Below the pieces are notes generated by a model. The model did no database searches. It had not been told where the DNA came from and was given only the letters and a program-made list of their open reading frames with translations. A stretch of DNA of 64,000 nt, taken from assembly GCF_003814705.1 (NCBI RefSeq), contig NZ_RKRA01000001.1:3912776-3976775 (forward strand), read 5' to 3'. This DNA comes from Georgenia muralis (GTDB lineage Bacteria; Actinomycetota; Actinomycetes; Actinomycetales; Actinomycetaceae). A program made the translations under genes and the position numbers. This document shows, in pieces, positions 1-7,982 of the stretch. Numbering within the stretch: position 1 is the stretch's first letter; the number at the start of each line of letters is the position of its first letter.

Positions 1-190
1 GGGATCCGGGTGGGGCCCTGGATCCTCGGGCCGGTGGGTCCACCTCCTTGGGGCCTGCGGTGAACCCGCCCATTTCGGACCGGGTCCGCCTTGTCAGGGC
101 GCAGCAGAGAGGGGGACAGTTGTGGCTTCAAGGGGGGCCTATGGTCGGCGGTGGACCCTGCAGCCGCCGGCATGAGGGTCAGGGATCCAG

Positions 191-832
191 ATGCGCGTGC
201 TCATCTACTCACCGGTCCGGCTGTTCGGGGAGTGCCTGGCGGCGTTCCTCGCCTCGGCCGAGCAGATCGACGCGGTCGCGCCCGAGCACGAGGTCGACGA
301 CCTCGACATCAAGGCGATGGAGTTCGGCGCCGACGTGGTCCTCTTCGACGTCACCGCGCCCGAGTCCTGGGCGGCCGCGGGCCTGGTCAAGGCGCTGTGC
401 CCGGACACCGCGACCGTCGCGGTGGCCGTGACGGAGGTGGCCGACGAGGTGCTCGCGTGCGCGGACAACGGGTTCGACGCCTACGTGCCCCGCACCGCCC
501 AAACAGGCGAGATGCTCGAGATCCTGCGCCGCGCCCAGCTGGGCGAGACGGTCTGCGACCCCCGCATCGCCCGGACCCTGTTCAACGAGCTGGCCCGCCG
601 GCACACGGCGACGGAGCACGCCGAGGACCTACACCTCACCCCGCGGGAGATCCAGATCGCCCGGCTCCTCGGGCGGGGCGCCGCCAACAAGGAGATCGCC
701 GCCGAGCTCCACCTCTCCGTCGCGACGATCAAGAACCACGTCCACTCGGTCCTGCGCAAGCTCGAGGTGGGCAGCCGGGCCCAGGTGGCGGGGCTACTGC
801 GGGAGAACCCGCTGGCGCTGCGGATGCGGTGA
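191..832 (+). CDS. LuxR/NarL-type response regulator with atypical receiver
   Basis: This 213-residue protein has the layout of a NarL-family response regulator: an N-terminal receiver-like domain (about residues 1-120) and a C-terminal LuxR-type helix-turn-helix (about 145-205, with LTPREIQIARLL and ATIKNHVHSVLRKL). The phospho-acceptor position is present as Asp53 in VVLFDV. The paired acidic residues that normally follow the first beta strand are missing, because the protein begins MRVLIYSP. Phosphorylation-dependent control is therefore uncertain and it may be a stand-alone regulator. No sensor kinase gene lies next to it here. The ATG is preceded by AGGG at a 6-base spacing. The target genes are unknown. 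Confidence 0.85.
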   Translation: MRVLIYSPVRLFGECLAAFLASAEQIDAVAPEHEVDDLDIKAMEFGADVVLFDVTAPESWAAAGLVKALCPDTATVAVAVTEVADEVLACADNGFDAYVPRTAQTGEMLEILRRAQLGETVCDPRIARTLFNELARRHTATEHAEDLHLTPREIQIARLLGRGAANKEIAAELHLSVATIKNHVHSVLRKLEVGSRAQVAGLLRENPLALRMR

Positions 833-909
833 CACCCAGGCCCAGGCACGCGTGGCGAGCCGAACAGTTTGGGTCCGAGCCAGCCGCACGCGTCAGGCAC
901 GATGGAGGC

Positions 910-1545
910 ATGGCAGATCGACGCGGCTACTGGCGCGAACCCGACGGCAGTCCGGTCGCATACGCCGACGCCCTGCGCGCATGGGCTGACGAGTCGCACC
1001 ACGTCCTGCATGGCGTCGCGCAGCGCTACCACGGGGTCATCACCTACAAGGAACTCGCTGAGCAGGTACAGACGCGAACCGGCATCCGCACTTCCGCCCT
1101 CCTGCACAACTGGGTGGGCCCCATGCTGAGCAGGGTCGTACACGACAATCACCGTCGCGGTGAGCCCCCGCTGACAGCACTCGTCGTCCACGTCGATGAC
1201 GGGATGGTCGGGACCGGGTACGCCGAGGTTCTCGAGGTCGCCGGAGAACCTGCCCTGAGGGATGAGCTGGAACGCGAGCGGCACGCGGCCGGCGCACGCC
1301 TGGAGTGCTACCGCCGTTACGCGGTGGATCTCCCTGCAGACGGCGGCAGTCCGGCGCTCGCCCCGCGGCACCAGGCTGCGATCAACCGCCGACTCACACG
1401 GACGGAGGTCGCCGAGCCACCGAAGGTCTGTCCACGTTGCTTCATCCAGCTGCCATCAACCGGCGAGTGTGACTCGTGCGGTTACTCAGCCCCGATCCAC
1501 CGACGTGGCGGGGTGGTCGCTGGTCGGGTGGCGTGTCCGGGATAG
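910..1545 (+). CDS. Zinc-ribbon protein with C-terminus altered by IS insertion
   Basis: The protein is 211 residues as it stands. The N-terminal two thirds (start MADRRGYWREP) resemble small actinobacterial proteins of unknown function; near the C-terminus is a CxxC-x9-CxxC zinc ribbon beginning CPRC (about residues 177-193). The ATG at 910 is chosen because upstream in-frame sequence overlaps the response-regulator gene in another frame. An IS1380-family element inserted after base 1489. If the element and one copy of the CTCAG duplication are removed, the frame continues at 3125 and stops at 3135, giving 196 residues ending YSAAG. The insertion therefore replaces only the last two residues with a longer IS-encoded tail and leaves the zinc ribbon intact, so the protein may still work. 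Its function is unknown. Confidence 0.7.
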   Translation: MADRRGYWREPDGSPVAYADALRAWADESHHVLHGVAQRYHGVITYKELAEQVQTRTGIRTSALLHNWVGPMLSRVVHDNHRRGEPPLTALVVHVDDGMVGTGYAEVLEVAGEPALRDELERERHAAGARLECYRRYAVDLPADGGSPALAPRHQAAINRRLTRTEVAEPPKVCPRCFIQLPSTGECDSCGYSAPIHRRGGVVAGRVACPG

Positions 1546-3119
1546 CGGGTCGTTGGGCGTGGTGGGGCTGCCGGTCTGTGCCGGCTCTTCCACGGTGGGG
1601 TTCCTCGGGTCGTGCCCGTTGGGGCTGGGTGGTCAGGACGCGGTGGCCGGTGGTGGCCCGGTGGCGGCGGTGTGGAGTGCGGTCCAGTGCTCGGCCCAGG
1701 CCCAGCGGGCGGGCAGGTGCAGGATCAGGCGGCGGCCGGTGGAGGCGATCCGGGCGGGGACGTTGATGATCCGGCGGCGCAGGGTGGCCCACCGGGCGGT
1801 GGCCATGTTCGCGGCGACGGCGGCGGCGCGGGCGATGTTGAACGCGATCGCCGTCATGGCGACCCAGGCCGCGTTCGCGGCGTACTTCCCGGACGGCAGG
1901 TGCGCCAGGGGCCCGTCCTTGAGCTCGGCGATGACCTGCTCGACGATCGCGTGCCCGCGGTGGCGTTGGTCGGCCTCGATGGTGTCCAGGTCGGAGTTGG
2001 TGATGAACGCGTGGTGGCGGTAGGTCGCGAACAGCTCGCCCTGCTCGCTGCCGTCACCGGCCAGGGGCTGGAGCCGTCGGACGCGGCGCACGATCAGCCG
2101 GCAGGTCACCTGCTCGGCCTTGCGGCGACGGGTGAACGCGACGAAGGGGACCTCGGCGACCTCGGCGTCGGAGACCCACCGCTGCTCGGTCTCGTCCCAG
2201 AGGGCGTGCGGGTACCTGATCGGGGTCCAGGCGTCCTCGCCGATGCCCGCGATGGCCGCCTTGGCCTTGGGGTTCATCCGCACCGTCACCGAGAACCACA
2301 CCCCGTGGCGCAGGGCGGTGGCGACGAAGGCGTGGCCGTAGTACGCCGAGTCCGCCCGGCACAGCACCGGTCCCCTCACACCCGCGGCGCGGGCGGTCCC
2401 CAGGGCCTGGGCAAGGAGCTGGCCGGCCCCGGTGTGCGAGGCGACGTTCCCGCGCCGCAGCCGCGCCCGCACGATCACCGGCGCCGCGACCTCCGTGGCC
2501 AGGGTGGCGAGCTGGACGTTCAGGCCCCGGACCCCGGAGTAGCCGTACGCCGCGGCCTGCTTGGCGTAGCCGTGGACCTCCCGGATCGTGTCGTCGACAT
2601 CGACGAACGCGATGTCCTGCGCCCCCGCGCCGCTGCTTACCAGGGCGGGAACCTTCCGGGCGAGCCCTGCCAGCAGCGCGCCGCTGATCTTGTCGAGCTG
2701 CTGGACGTGACCGTGGGTGAACGAACGCAGGAACGTGCCCAGCGTCGACGGTGCCCGGACCCCGTCGAAGACCCGGCCCATCCCGCCATGGCGCAGCAGG
2801 TCCAGGTCATCGATGCAGTCCGCACCGGCGAGCATCCCACCGACCACACTCGCCGTCTTGACCGCGGCGTTGGGCGAGGGCACCGTCAACCCCTCGAGCA
2901 GGCCGTACAAACCCGCGGACTCCGCCAGCCGCAAGGCCGGGACCAGACCCGCCGCCGACACCAGATTGGACTCATCGAAGACCGGTCGAATCGTGTGAGA
3001 AGGTTTCACTTACGAGGTGCCCTTCCGGGTGGTCGGATCTAGACGTCGCAATCCAGATCTTCCCTGCCCAGAAGGGCTCTCTCGCTCTACGCCACGCTCA
3101 ACACTCCGGTGGATCAGGG
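1490..3119. mobile_element. IS1380-family insertion sequence, copy 1
   Basis: The element is 1630 bases long. Its left end reads CCCCGATCCACCG and its right end, reverse-complemented, reads CCCTGATCCACCG, so it has imperfect terminal inverted repeats of about 13 bases starting with CC. It is flanked by a perfect 5-base direct repeat CTCAG (1485-1489 and 3120-3124), the target-site duplication. It carries one transposase gene on the minus strand. The insertion lies a few codons before the native stop of the upstream zinc-ribbon gene. A related but clearly diverged element lies at 55707-58774. Confidence 0.92.
1633..3009 (-). CDS. IS1380-family DDE transposase
   Basis: This 458-residue protein is the transposase of the surrounding insertion sequence. 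Segments fitting a DDE catalytic triad are visible: FVDVDDTIREVHG for the first Asp, CRADSAYYGHAF for the second, and VEQVIAELKDGPL for the Glu. The length is normal for IS1380-family enzymes and the reading frame is intact, so the element may be active. Translation starts at a GTG. It is related to, but clearly different from, the transposase at 55846-57228; the shared stretch LLRHGGMG followed by VF or KVF and then RAPSTLGT shows the relation. Confidence 0.93.
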   Translation of the reverse strand: MKPSHTIRPVFDESNLVSAAGLVPALRLAESAGLYGLLEGLTVPSPNAAVKTASVVGGMLAGADCIDDLDLLRHGGMGRVFDGVRAPSTLGTFLRSFTHGHVQQLDKISGALLAGLARKVPALVSSGAGAQDIAFVDVDDTIREVHGYAKQAAAYGYSGVRGLNVQLATLATEVAAPVIVRARLRRGNVASHTGAGQLLAQALGTARAAGVRGPVLCRADSAYYGHAFVATALRHGVWFSVTVRMNPKAKAAIAGIGEDAWTPIRYPHALWDETEQRWVSDAEVAEVPFVAFTRRRKAEQVTCRLIVRRVRRLQPLAGDGSEQGELFATYRHHAFITNSDLDTIEADQRHRGHAIVEQVIAELKDGPLAHLPSGKYAANAAWVAMTAIAFNIARAAAVAANMATARWATLRRRIINVPARIASTGRRLILHLPARWAWAEHWTALHTAATGPPPATAS

Positions 3120-3157
3120 CTCAGCGGCCGGGTAGAAGTCCCGGCCCGGGCGTCGGA

Positions 3158-3892
3158 TCACCGCAGCTGTTTGCCGGCCTCGAACGCCCATCGTTCGACC
3201 TCGTCCGTGGCGACGGGCCGATTCTCCGTACTGGCCTCGCGTGCCCAGCCGGTCAGGACGTCCAGCGTCGCGACGTAGGCATCAACCGAGTACTGCGACC
3301 GATGCGCAAGCCTTGCGTCCTGCCGACCGGTGTGCTCGTGCGCGGAGGCGCGGACGAACTGGTCGACGATGACGGAGGGGTGCTCGGGTCGGCCCCCGCC
3401 CGCGAAGTAGAGGAACTTGGTGAAGAAGTTCGGCCCCAGACCGGTAATGGTGTTGCGGTGGCGTGGCCGCAGGAGTCTGAATGCGGCCGCGGGGTCGGTA
3501 CGGGCGACGACGGCAGCCTCGTGCAGGACGCGTGCGTGGTCGGGATGCTGGCGGATGGAGCGGATGGCGGTCGACCGACGCCCGGCGCGAGGGCCCGAAC
3601 CCCACGCCAGGGCGTACCAGAGCAGGCGCAGCGCCTCGTGCCCGGTGGCGTCGGCGACGGCATCGTCGGCAAGGCCGAAGATCTGCCCGCGTGTGACCAC
3701 CGCCTTGCCGTCGCTCGCCCCGTCCGCGCCTACCAGCTGACCGCCACCGGGCAGGTCCTCGGTTCGCTCGTTCCACCAATCGAGGTTGACCGTGACCTGG
3801 TGCTCGGTGATGGCGTCCTCCCGCGTGCTCCCGGCGAGCCAGGCGTACAGAGTGGGCGGTGTCGTGGTCGCTGGCGCGTCGGTGCTGGTCAC
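3158..3892 (-). CDS. Putative OGG-fold (8-oxoguanine-glycosylase-like) protein
   Basis: This 244-residue protein starts at a GTG. The central segment LGPNFFTKFLYFAGGG followed by VIVDQFVRA resembles the region around the helix-hairpin-helix in actinobacterial OGG-fold proteins, where the sequence reads approximately LGPAFxTKFLYF. I cannot point to the catalytic Lys/Asp pair of a true glycosylase, so activity is not assured. It lies just upstream of a DUF6308 gene on the opposite strand, with 147 bases between the two starts. Such proteins are common accessory genes in actinobacteria. The assignment is from memory of the motif, and a hypothetical-protein label would also be fair. Confidence 0.5.
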   Translation of the reverse strand: MTSTDAPATTTPPTLYAWLAGSTREDAITEHQVTVNLDWWNERTEDLPGGGQLVGADGASDGKAVVTRGQIFGLADDAVADATGHEALRLLWYALAWGSGPRAGRRSTAIRSIRQHPDHARVLHEAAVVARTDPAAAFRLLRPRHRNTITGLGPNFFTKFLYFAGGGRPEHPSVIVDQFVRASAHEHTGRQDARLAHRSQYSVDAYVATLDVLTGWAREASTENRPVATDEVERWAFEAGKQLR

Positions 3893-4039
3893 AGGGCCGA
3901 CACTAGGCCCACCAGCCGTGTTCAGGGCGAGAACCGTCCGACTTCAAGCGGCGCGTTGAACGCGCCATCCCAGCGCCATGCGGCCGAGAAGCGTGCCAGA
4001 TCCGACGTCCTCACCTCCGCCTGACGCCATGCTCGGCAC

Positions 4040-4813
4040 ATGACGATTGACGCACCGTGGGTGAAGGCACCCGCGACATGGCCGGCAGTGAGCACCGTGG
4101 TCATCGGCCACGCGAGACGGCAGGCCCTGATCGCGCTGAGCGACGACGGCCCGATACCGGTGGGTGAGCGGCTCGCCGCCTACTACGACGTGGACGGCGA
4201 CCACGTCGGCGCCACTTTTGCCACGATGCCCCCGAACGACTGGCACGACATCACCGGCGCCGACGTGCTCTCCGTGATCCTCGTCCACGGCGCGATCGGC
4301 CCGCGTGCCGCCCGGCGGCTCCTCTCCGGTCCGCATCGCGGCTGGACGCTCACCGCGATGCGCGACCTCCCAGGCCGGGAGCTGCTCACCGCGGACCCGG
4401 ACACGCTCGTTGCCATGGAGGACTTCCACCTCGCGGTGGAGTCGACCCTGGCCTCCCCGACGGACGCCGACCCGAGCCGCTGGGGCACCGCCAACAAGCT
4501 GTGCGCCCGCAAGCGCCCGGACCTGTTCCCGGCGAGCGACCGCAACATCTGTCGGTACTTGGGTCTCCGCGACGTCCGCGAAGAGTGGCAGGTCTTCCGG
4601 GCCCTGATGCAGGACGACGACGTCCGCCAGGCCATCGAGGCACTGCCAGCGGCTGCGCGCTCCGTCAGCGGCGACCGACAGCTGCAGCTGGACGATTCCG
4701 ACCTCCGGCTGCTCGACGCCGCCCTGTGGACCTACACCGTCGGGGCACGCCCGAGGCCGAGCCGGACGCGTAGAAGGGCTCTACTTGCTCAGCCTGACCT
4801 ACCGATGTCTTAG
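4040..4813 (+). CDS. DUF6308-family protein
   Basis: This 257-residue protein contains the segment WGTANKLCARKRPDLFP followed by SDRNICRYLG, which resembles actinobacterial DUF6308 proteins. The same pattern (entry into a helix, a basic KRP turn, a conserved Asp) is reminiscent of HhH-GPD DNA glycosylases, but no catalytic residues are assigned. The ATG at 4040 has only a weak Shine-Dalgarno sequence. The gene sits between a divergent OGG-fold gene and the DUF6361-PLD-helicase cassette, 138 bases before the start of that cassette. Its role is unknown, and it may or may not belong to the cassette. Confidence 0.55.
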   Translation: MTIDAPWVKAPATWPAVSTVVIGHARRQALIALSDDGPIPVGERLAAYYDVDGDHVGATFATMPPNDWHDITGADVLSVILVHGAIGPRAARRLLSGPHRGWTLTAMRDLPGRELLTADPDTLVAMEDFHLAVESTLASPTDADPSRWGTANKLCARKRPDLFPASDRNICRYLGLRDVREEWQVFRALMQDDDVRQAIEALPAAARSVSGDRQLQLDDSDLRLLDAALWTYTVGARPRPSRTRRRALLAQPDLPMS

Positions 4814-4848
4814 CGGCGCAAGGCATCGCACTCCGCCATGTGAACGGT

Positions 4849-4865
4849 GAACAATGTCTTTGTTC
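4849..4865. promoter_or_regulatory. Dyad GAACAA-N5-TTGTTC upstream of the DUF6361 cassette
   Basis: The sequence GAACAATGTCTTTGTTC is a perfect 6-base inverted repeat with a 5-base spacer. It lies in the 138-base gap between the DUF6308 gene and the GTG of the DUF6361 gene, about 87 bases before that start. It could be an operator for the three-gene cassette. It does not match the actinobacterial LexA box, which needs GAAC and GTTC four bases apart. No regulator is encoded next to it. Confidence 0.35.
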
Positions 4866-4951
4866 GGTCGACGCGGGTTGGAACCTACGCCTGCCGTGGG
4901 GGCAGCCTGGCGCCGGGATGCCCTGTTCGACAGACAGGAGACCTTTACCCC

Positions 4952-6217
4952 GTGAGTCCATCGACCTTCACCTGGCTACAGTTCGACGACGAGCAGTCCC
5001 GCCGCGCACGCGAATTGGTCCGCGCACTCTCCGAGCCGGGGACCCTCGACTCACTGGGTATCGGAACAATCCGCGACGGGTTCGCGAACATCCTGTTGCC
5101 TGGAACGTCGACCATTCAGACCCGCGCCCGCTACTTCCTCCTCGTCCCGTGGGCGGTTCGCCGCGTTGAAGCGAGCAGTCCCCGTAACAGGGAGAACTAC
5201 GACAAGCGCTTGCGCGATGTCGAGGTTGCGACGATCGACGCCCTGAAGCTCGGCGACCCGTCCGCCCGCGGAATCATCGGCGTTGAGCGAGGCCGGAAGA
5301 CCCGCAACCTCGCATCGACGATCTACTGGTCAGGTCTGGCGATGTGGGGAATCAGAGTCGCCGCCGACCTCACCAGAGCCGACGTTCGCGACCTCGCCCT
5401 CGCCCCGCGCTCTGTGCGTCGCAACGACGACGGAGAGAGCACCCCCCTCACGATCTGGGATGACATCCCCGACCCGCCGAGCGGTTTCCCCCATGAGCCG
5501 CTGTCGATCTTGCCGACCCCCGAAGAGGCCGACTACATCCTGAGCAAGATGGCCACGACGCGGAGCAGAACGGCGGCGGAGAAAATCCAAAACACGCCGG
5601 GCCGGCCGACGCTGCTTGCGGAGGTAGCCCGAAGTCCTCACACCGCCGAGCTCGAGCACCTCTGGGACATCCCGAGCATGCTCCTCGGCGAGGAGCTGAC
5701 GGCACTCGTCGAGCTCGCACACGGGTTCGCCACCGCGATCCAGGGCGCGCGGCTCCGTTATCTCGACCTCCTTTTCGAGCGCAAGGCAGCGATGGGCGAC
5801 GAGCCACCCGCCGGCCGGGCGGAGCTGGACAGACACATCGCGGAGTGGTTGGCCGACATGCACCGCGATGCGGCGCGGATGCAGGCCTGGCAAGCGCGTA
5901 TCCCTGCAATGTTCGAGCGCCTTGGCGAGTACGGCGTCAATGTCCGGCCGAGCACCCAGGAGTTCGTCGCGACATGGTCGACGGCCGCCGTCGAGGACGC
6001 CCATGCTGCCCTTGCGAATACAGCACTCGCGGACCTCATCACGCAGCGCGAGGCGCGGCTCAAGAAGTCGTCCGCTCGTCTCACCAATGACTCCCCCCTC
6101 CACGCGTGGAACGGGGAGCTGCTCGGCATCGACCTGCTCGACTTCCGGTGGGGTGTAGCACGCGGCCACATCCTCGACTGCCTCGATGGCAAGGAGGCCG
6201 GCCATGCTCGGTCCTGA
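4952..6217 (+). CDS. DUF6361-family protein
   Basis: This 421-residue protein has the DUF6361 N-terminal signature: FTWLQFDDEQ near the start, then LGIGTIRDGFANILLPGTST and QTRARYFLLVPW. The molecular function of the family is not established. The GTG at 4952 is chosen over the longer frame because it puts the family start in place and follows ACAGGAG at 4934-4940. The gene is the first of three overlapping genes: its last 14 bases overlap the phospholipase-D-like gene, which overlaps the helicase gene by 4 bases. Translational coupling implies that the three products work together, probably in defence against foreign DNA. That role is inference. Confidence 0.7.
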   Translation: MSPSTFTWLQFDDEQSRRARELVRALSEPGTLDSLGIGTIRDGFANILLPGTSTIQTRARYFLLVPWAVRRVEASSPRNRENYDKRLRDVEVATIDALKLGDPSARGIIGVERGRKTRNLASTIYWSGLAMWGIRVAADLTRADVRDLALAPRSVRRNDDGESTPLTIWDDIPDPPSGFPHEPLSILPTPEEADYILSKMATTRSRTAAEKIQNTPGRPTLLAEVARSPHTAELEHLWDIPSMLLGEELTALVELAHGFATAIQGARLRYLDLLFERKAAMGDEPPAGRAELDRHIAEWLADMHRDAARMQAWQARIPAMFERLGEYGVNVRPSTQEFVATWSTAAVEDAHAALANTALADLITQREARLKKSSARLTNDSPLHAWNGELLGIDLLDFRWGVARGHILDCLDGKEAGHARS

Positions 6218-7982
6218 CGATGGCGTCACCCTGCTCGAGGCACTCGCGCCCCCTGCGGGCTTCCAACTCGACGTCGCGGTGGGCACGTCGTACACGCTCG
6301 ACCTCCACGCGCTTCTCGCCGTGCCTGCGGCTTTCGCGCTGCACCGTGACTCGGGCGACGGCGCCGGCCTCACCGACCACACCGCCCTCGCACTGCTCGA
6401 AGCCCTCCGCTCCTATGCGGGGCGGATCACCGTATTCACCGACGCTGGACACATCGCCCTTCCCCCGACGGCGGCGGGCGGCGTGTTCGGATTCCTGGAG
6501 AAGACGGTGGTTCCGGTCTGCGCTCCTCGCGGCGGTGCGTTCCACCCGAAGCTCTGGGCGCTCCGGTTCGCGGATGAGGACGGCACGCTGCTGCACCGGC
6601 TCCTCGTCGCGAGTCGCAACCTCACGTTCGACCGCTCGTGGGACGCGCTCGTCCGACTCGACGAGTCCGACGGTCCCGGAGTGTCGCTGGCCCCGCTGAC
6701 GGGCGTGGTCGAGGCCCTCGTCGACATGCCCGCCACCCGTGTCCAGCCCTCGGCCGACCGGGCCGACACGCTCCGCGACCTGGCGCGCACGATCGGTGCC
6801 GCCCAGTTCGACCTGCCCGCCGGTTTCGACACGATGACGTTGCACCCGTTCGGGTTCCGCCCAGGCTCCACCAGAGAGTGGCCGTTTCCGAGGACGTCCA
6901 GGCGAACGCTCGTCGTCTCCCCGTTCCTCACGGCCGGGGCCCTTCGCCGGCTCGAGGACGCGACCCGCGAGTTTACGGTCGTCTCCCGAAGCGACGAACT
7001 GGACCGGACTTACGCCACACGACTCGAGCCCCAGCGACCACCGGCCTTCGAGGTGAACCCCCACCTCGTCGACGTCTCGGACGACGCTGACGTCTTGTCC
7101 GGCCTGCACGCCAAGGTCTTCGCCTTCGACGTCGCGAGAAGCCGCAGCCACGTCTTCGCGGGCAGCGCGAACGCCACCACGGCTGCCGTTACCCAGAACA
7201 CCGAGGTCCTGCTCGAGATGGTCGGCTCGACGTACGAGGTGGGCGTGCGCCGATGGCTGAGCGACGACAGCGACCCGACCTTCCAGCGGTTGCTCACGCC
7301 ACACGTCTGGGGCGAGGAGCCGCCCGAGCGGTCGGCAGTACTGGTCGCCCTGGACGCCATTCGGGCGGAACTCGCGCGCCTCACGGTCACGTGCGCGGTG
7401 ACCGCCGATGAGGATGGCTGGTTCACCGTCCATTACACGAGCGATGACCCGCTTCCCTCGCACGAGGGCGCCGTGCTCTGGGTGCGGCCACTCAGCGAGG
7501 CCAACTGGACCTCCCCTGAGACGGATCACCTCGACCACACGGCTCGTACCCCGTTGGCCGGTCTGAGCTCGCTCCTCGGTGTCCGCGTCACGGTTGGCGA
7601 CGAGTCGATCGAGCTCGTGCTGCCCTGCGCGATGACCGGACTGCCCGCCGACCGCGACGACCGCCTCCTCGCACTCCTGATCGCCAACCCCGACCGCCTC
7701 GTCAGATACCTGCTCATGCTCCTCACCGACCGACCTGATGACCGGTTCGACGGTGCGCTGCGGGAGATGCAGCGTGAGGTTCGGCAGCGCGACAGCTACT
7801 CACTCAGCACGGTTCCGCTCCTAGAGCTCCTCCTGCGAGCACAAGTGCGTCACCCCGAGCGCCTTGTCGCCATCAGTCGGCTTCTCGACGTGGTGCGAAG
7901 CTCACCCGAGCTCCGCGATGACGCACTCCTGGAGTTGTGGGATCGCCTCGCCGAACTGCCGAGCCTGGACGGACCACAATGA
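6204..7982 (+). CDS. Phospholipase-D-like (HxK) nuclease-fold protein
   Basis: The 592-residue protein carries two degenerate phospholipase-D motifs. The first is FHPKLWAL (His114) followed by LVASRNLTFD; the second is LHAKVFAFD (His302) followed by FAGSANATTAAVTQNTE. Such pairs form one active site in PLD-superfamily nucleases and phosphodiesterases. The C-terminal half (residues about 380-592) has no domain I recognise. The ATG at 6204 is preferred to the one at 6186 because AAGGAGG at 6191-6197 precedes it by 7 bases. It lies between the DUF6361 gene and the helicase gene and overlaps both, which argues for a nuclease-helicase complex. The substrate is unknown; the helicase partner suggests DNA. 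Confidence 0.75.
   Translation: MLGPDDGVTLLEALAPPAGFQLDVAVGTSYTLDLHALLAVPAAFALHRDSGDGAGLTDHTALALLEALRSYAGRITVFTDAGHIALPPTAAGGVFGFLEKTVVPVCAPRGGAFHPKLWALRFADEDGTLLHRLLVASRNLTFDRSWDALVRLDESDGPGVSLAPLTGVVEALVDMPATRVQPSADRADTLRDLARTIGAAQFDLPAGFDTMTLHPFGFRPGSTREWPFPRTSRRTLVVSPFLTAGALRRLEDATREFTVVSRSDELDRTYATRLEPQRPPAFEVNPHLVDVSDDADVLSGLHAKVFAFDVARSRSHVFAGSANATTAAVTQNTEVLLEMVGSTYEVGVRRWLSDDSDPTFQRLLTPHVWGEEPPERSAVLVALDAIRAELARLTVTCAVTADEDGWFTVHYTSDDPLPSHEGAVLWVRPLSEANWTSPETDHLDHTARTPLAGLSSLLGVRVTVGDESIELVLPCAMTGLPADRDDRLLALLIANPDRLVRYLLMLLTDRPDDRFDGALREMQREVRQRDSYSLSTVPLLELLLRAQVRHPERLVAISRLLDVVRSSPELRDDALLELWDRLAELPSLDGPQ

Noticed and set aside
1612-3042. Long plus-strand open frame of 476 codons across the first insertion sequence
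   Set aside because: It is the antisense shadow of the minus-strand transposase, Gly/Arg/Asp-rich with no domain; GC-rich codons keep the opposite strand open.
4849-4865. LexA (SOS) box
   Set aside because: The actinobacterial SOS box needs GAAC and GTTC four bases apart; here they are nine bases apart.
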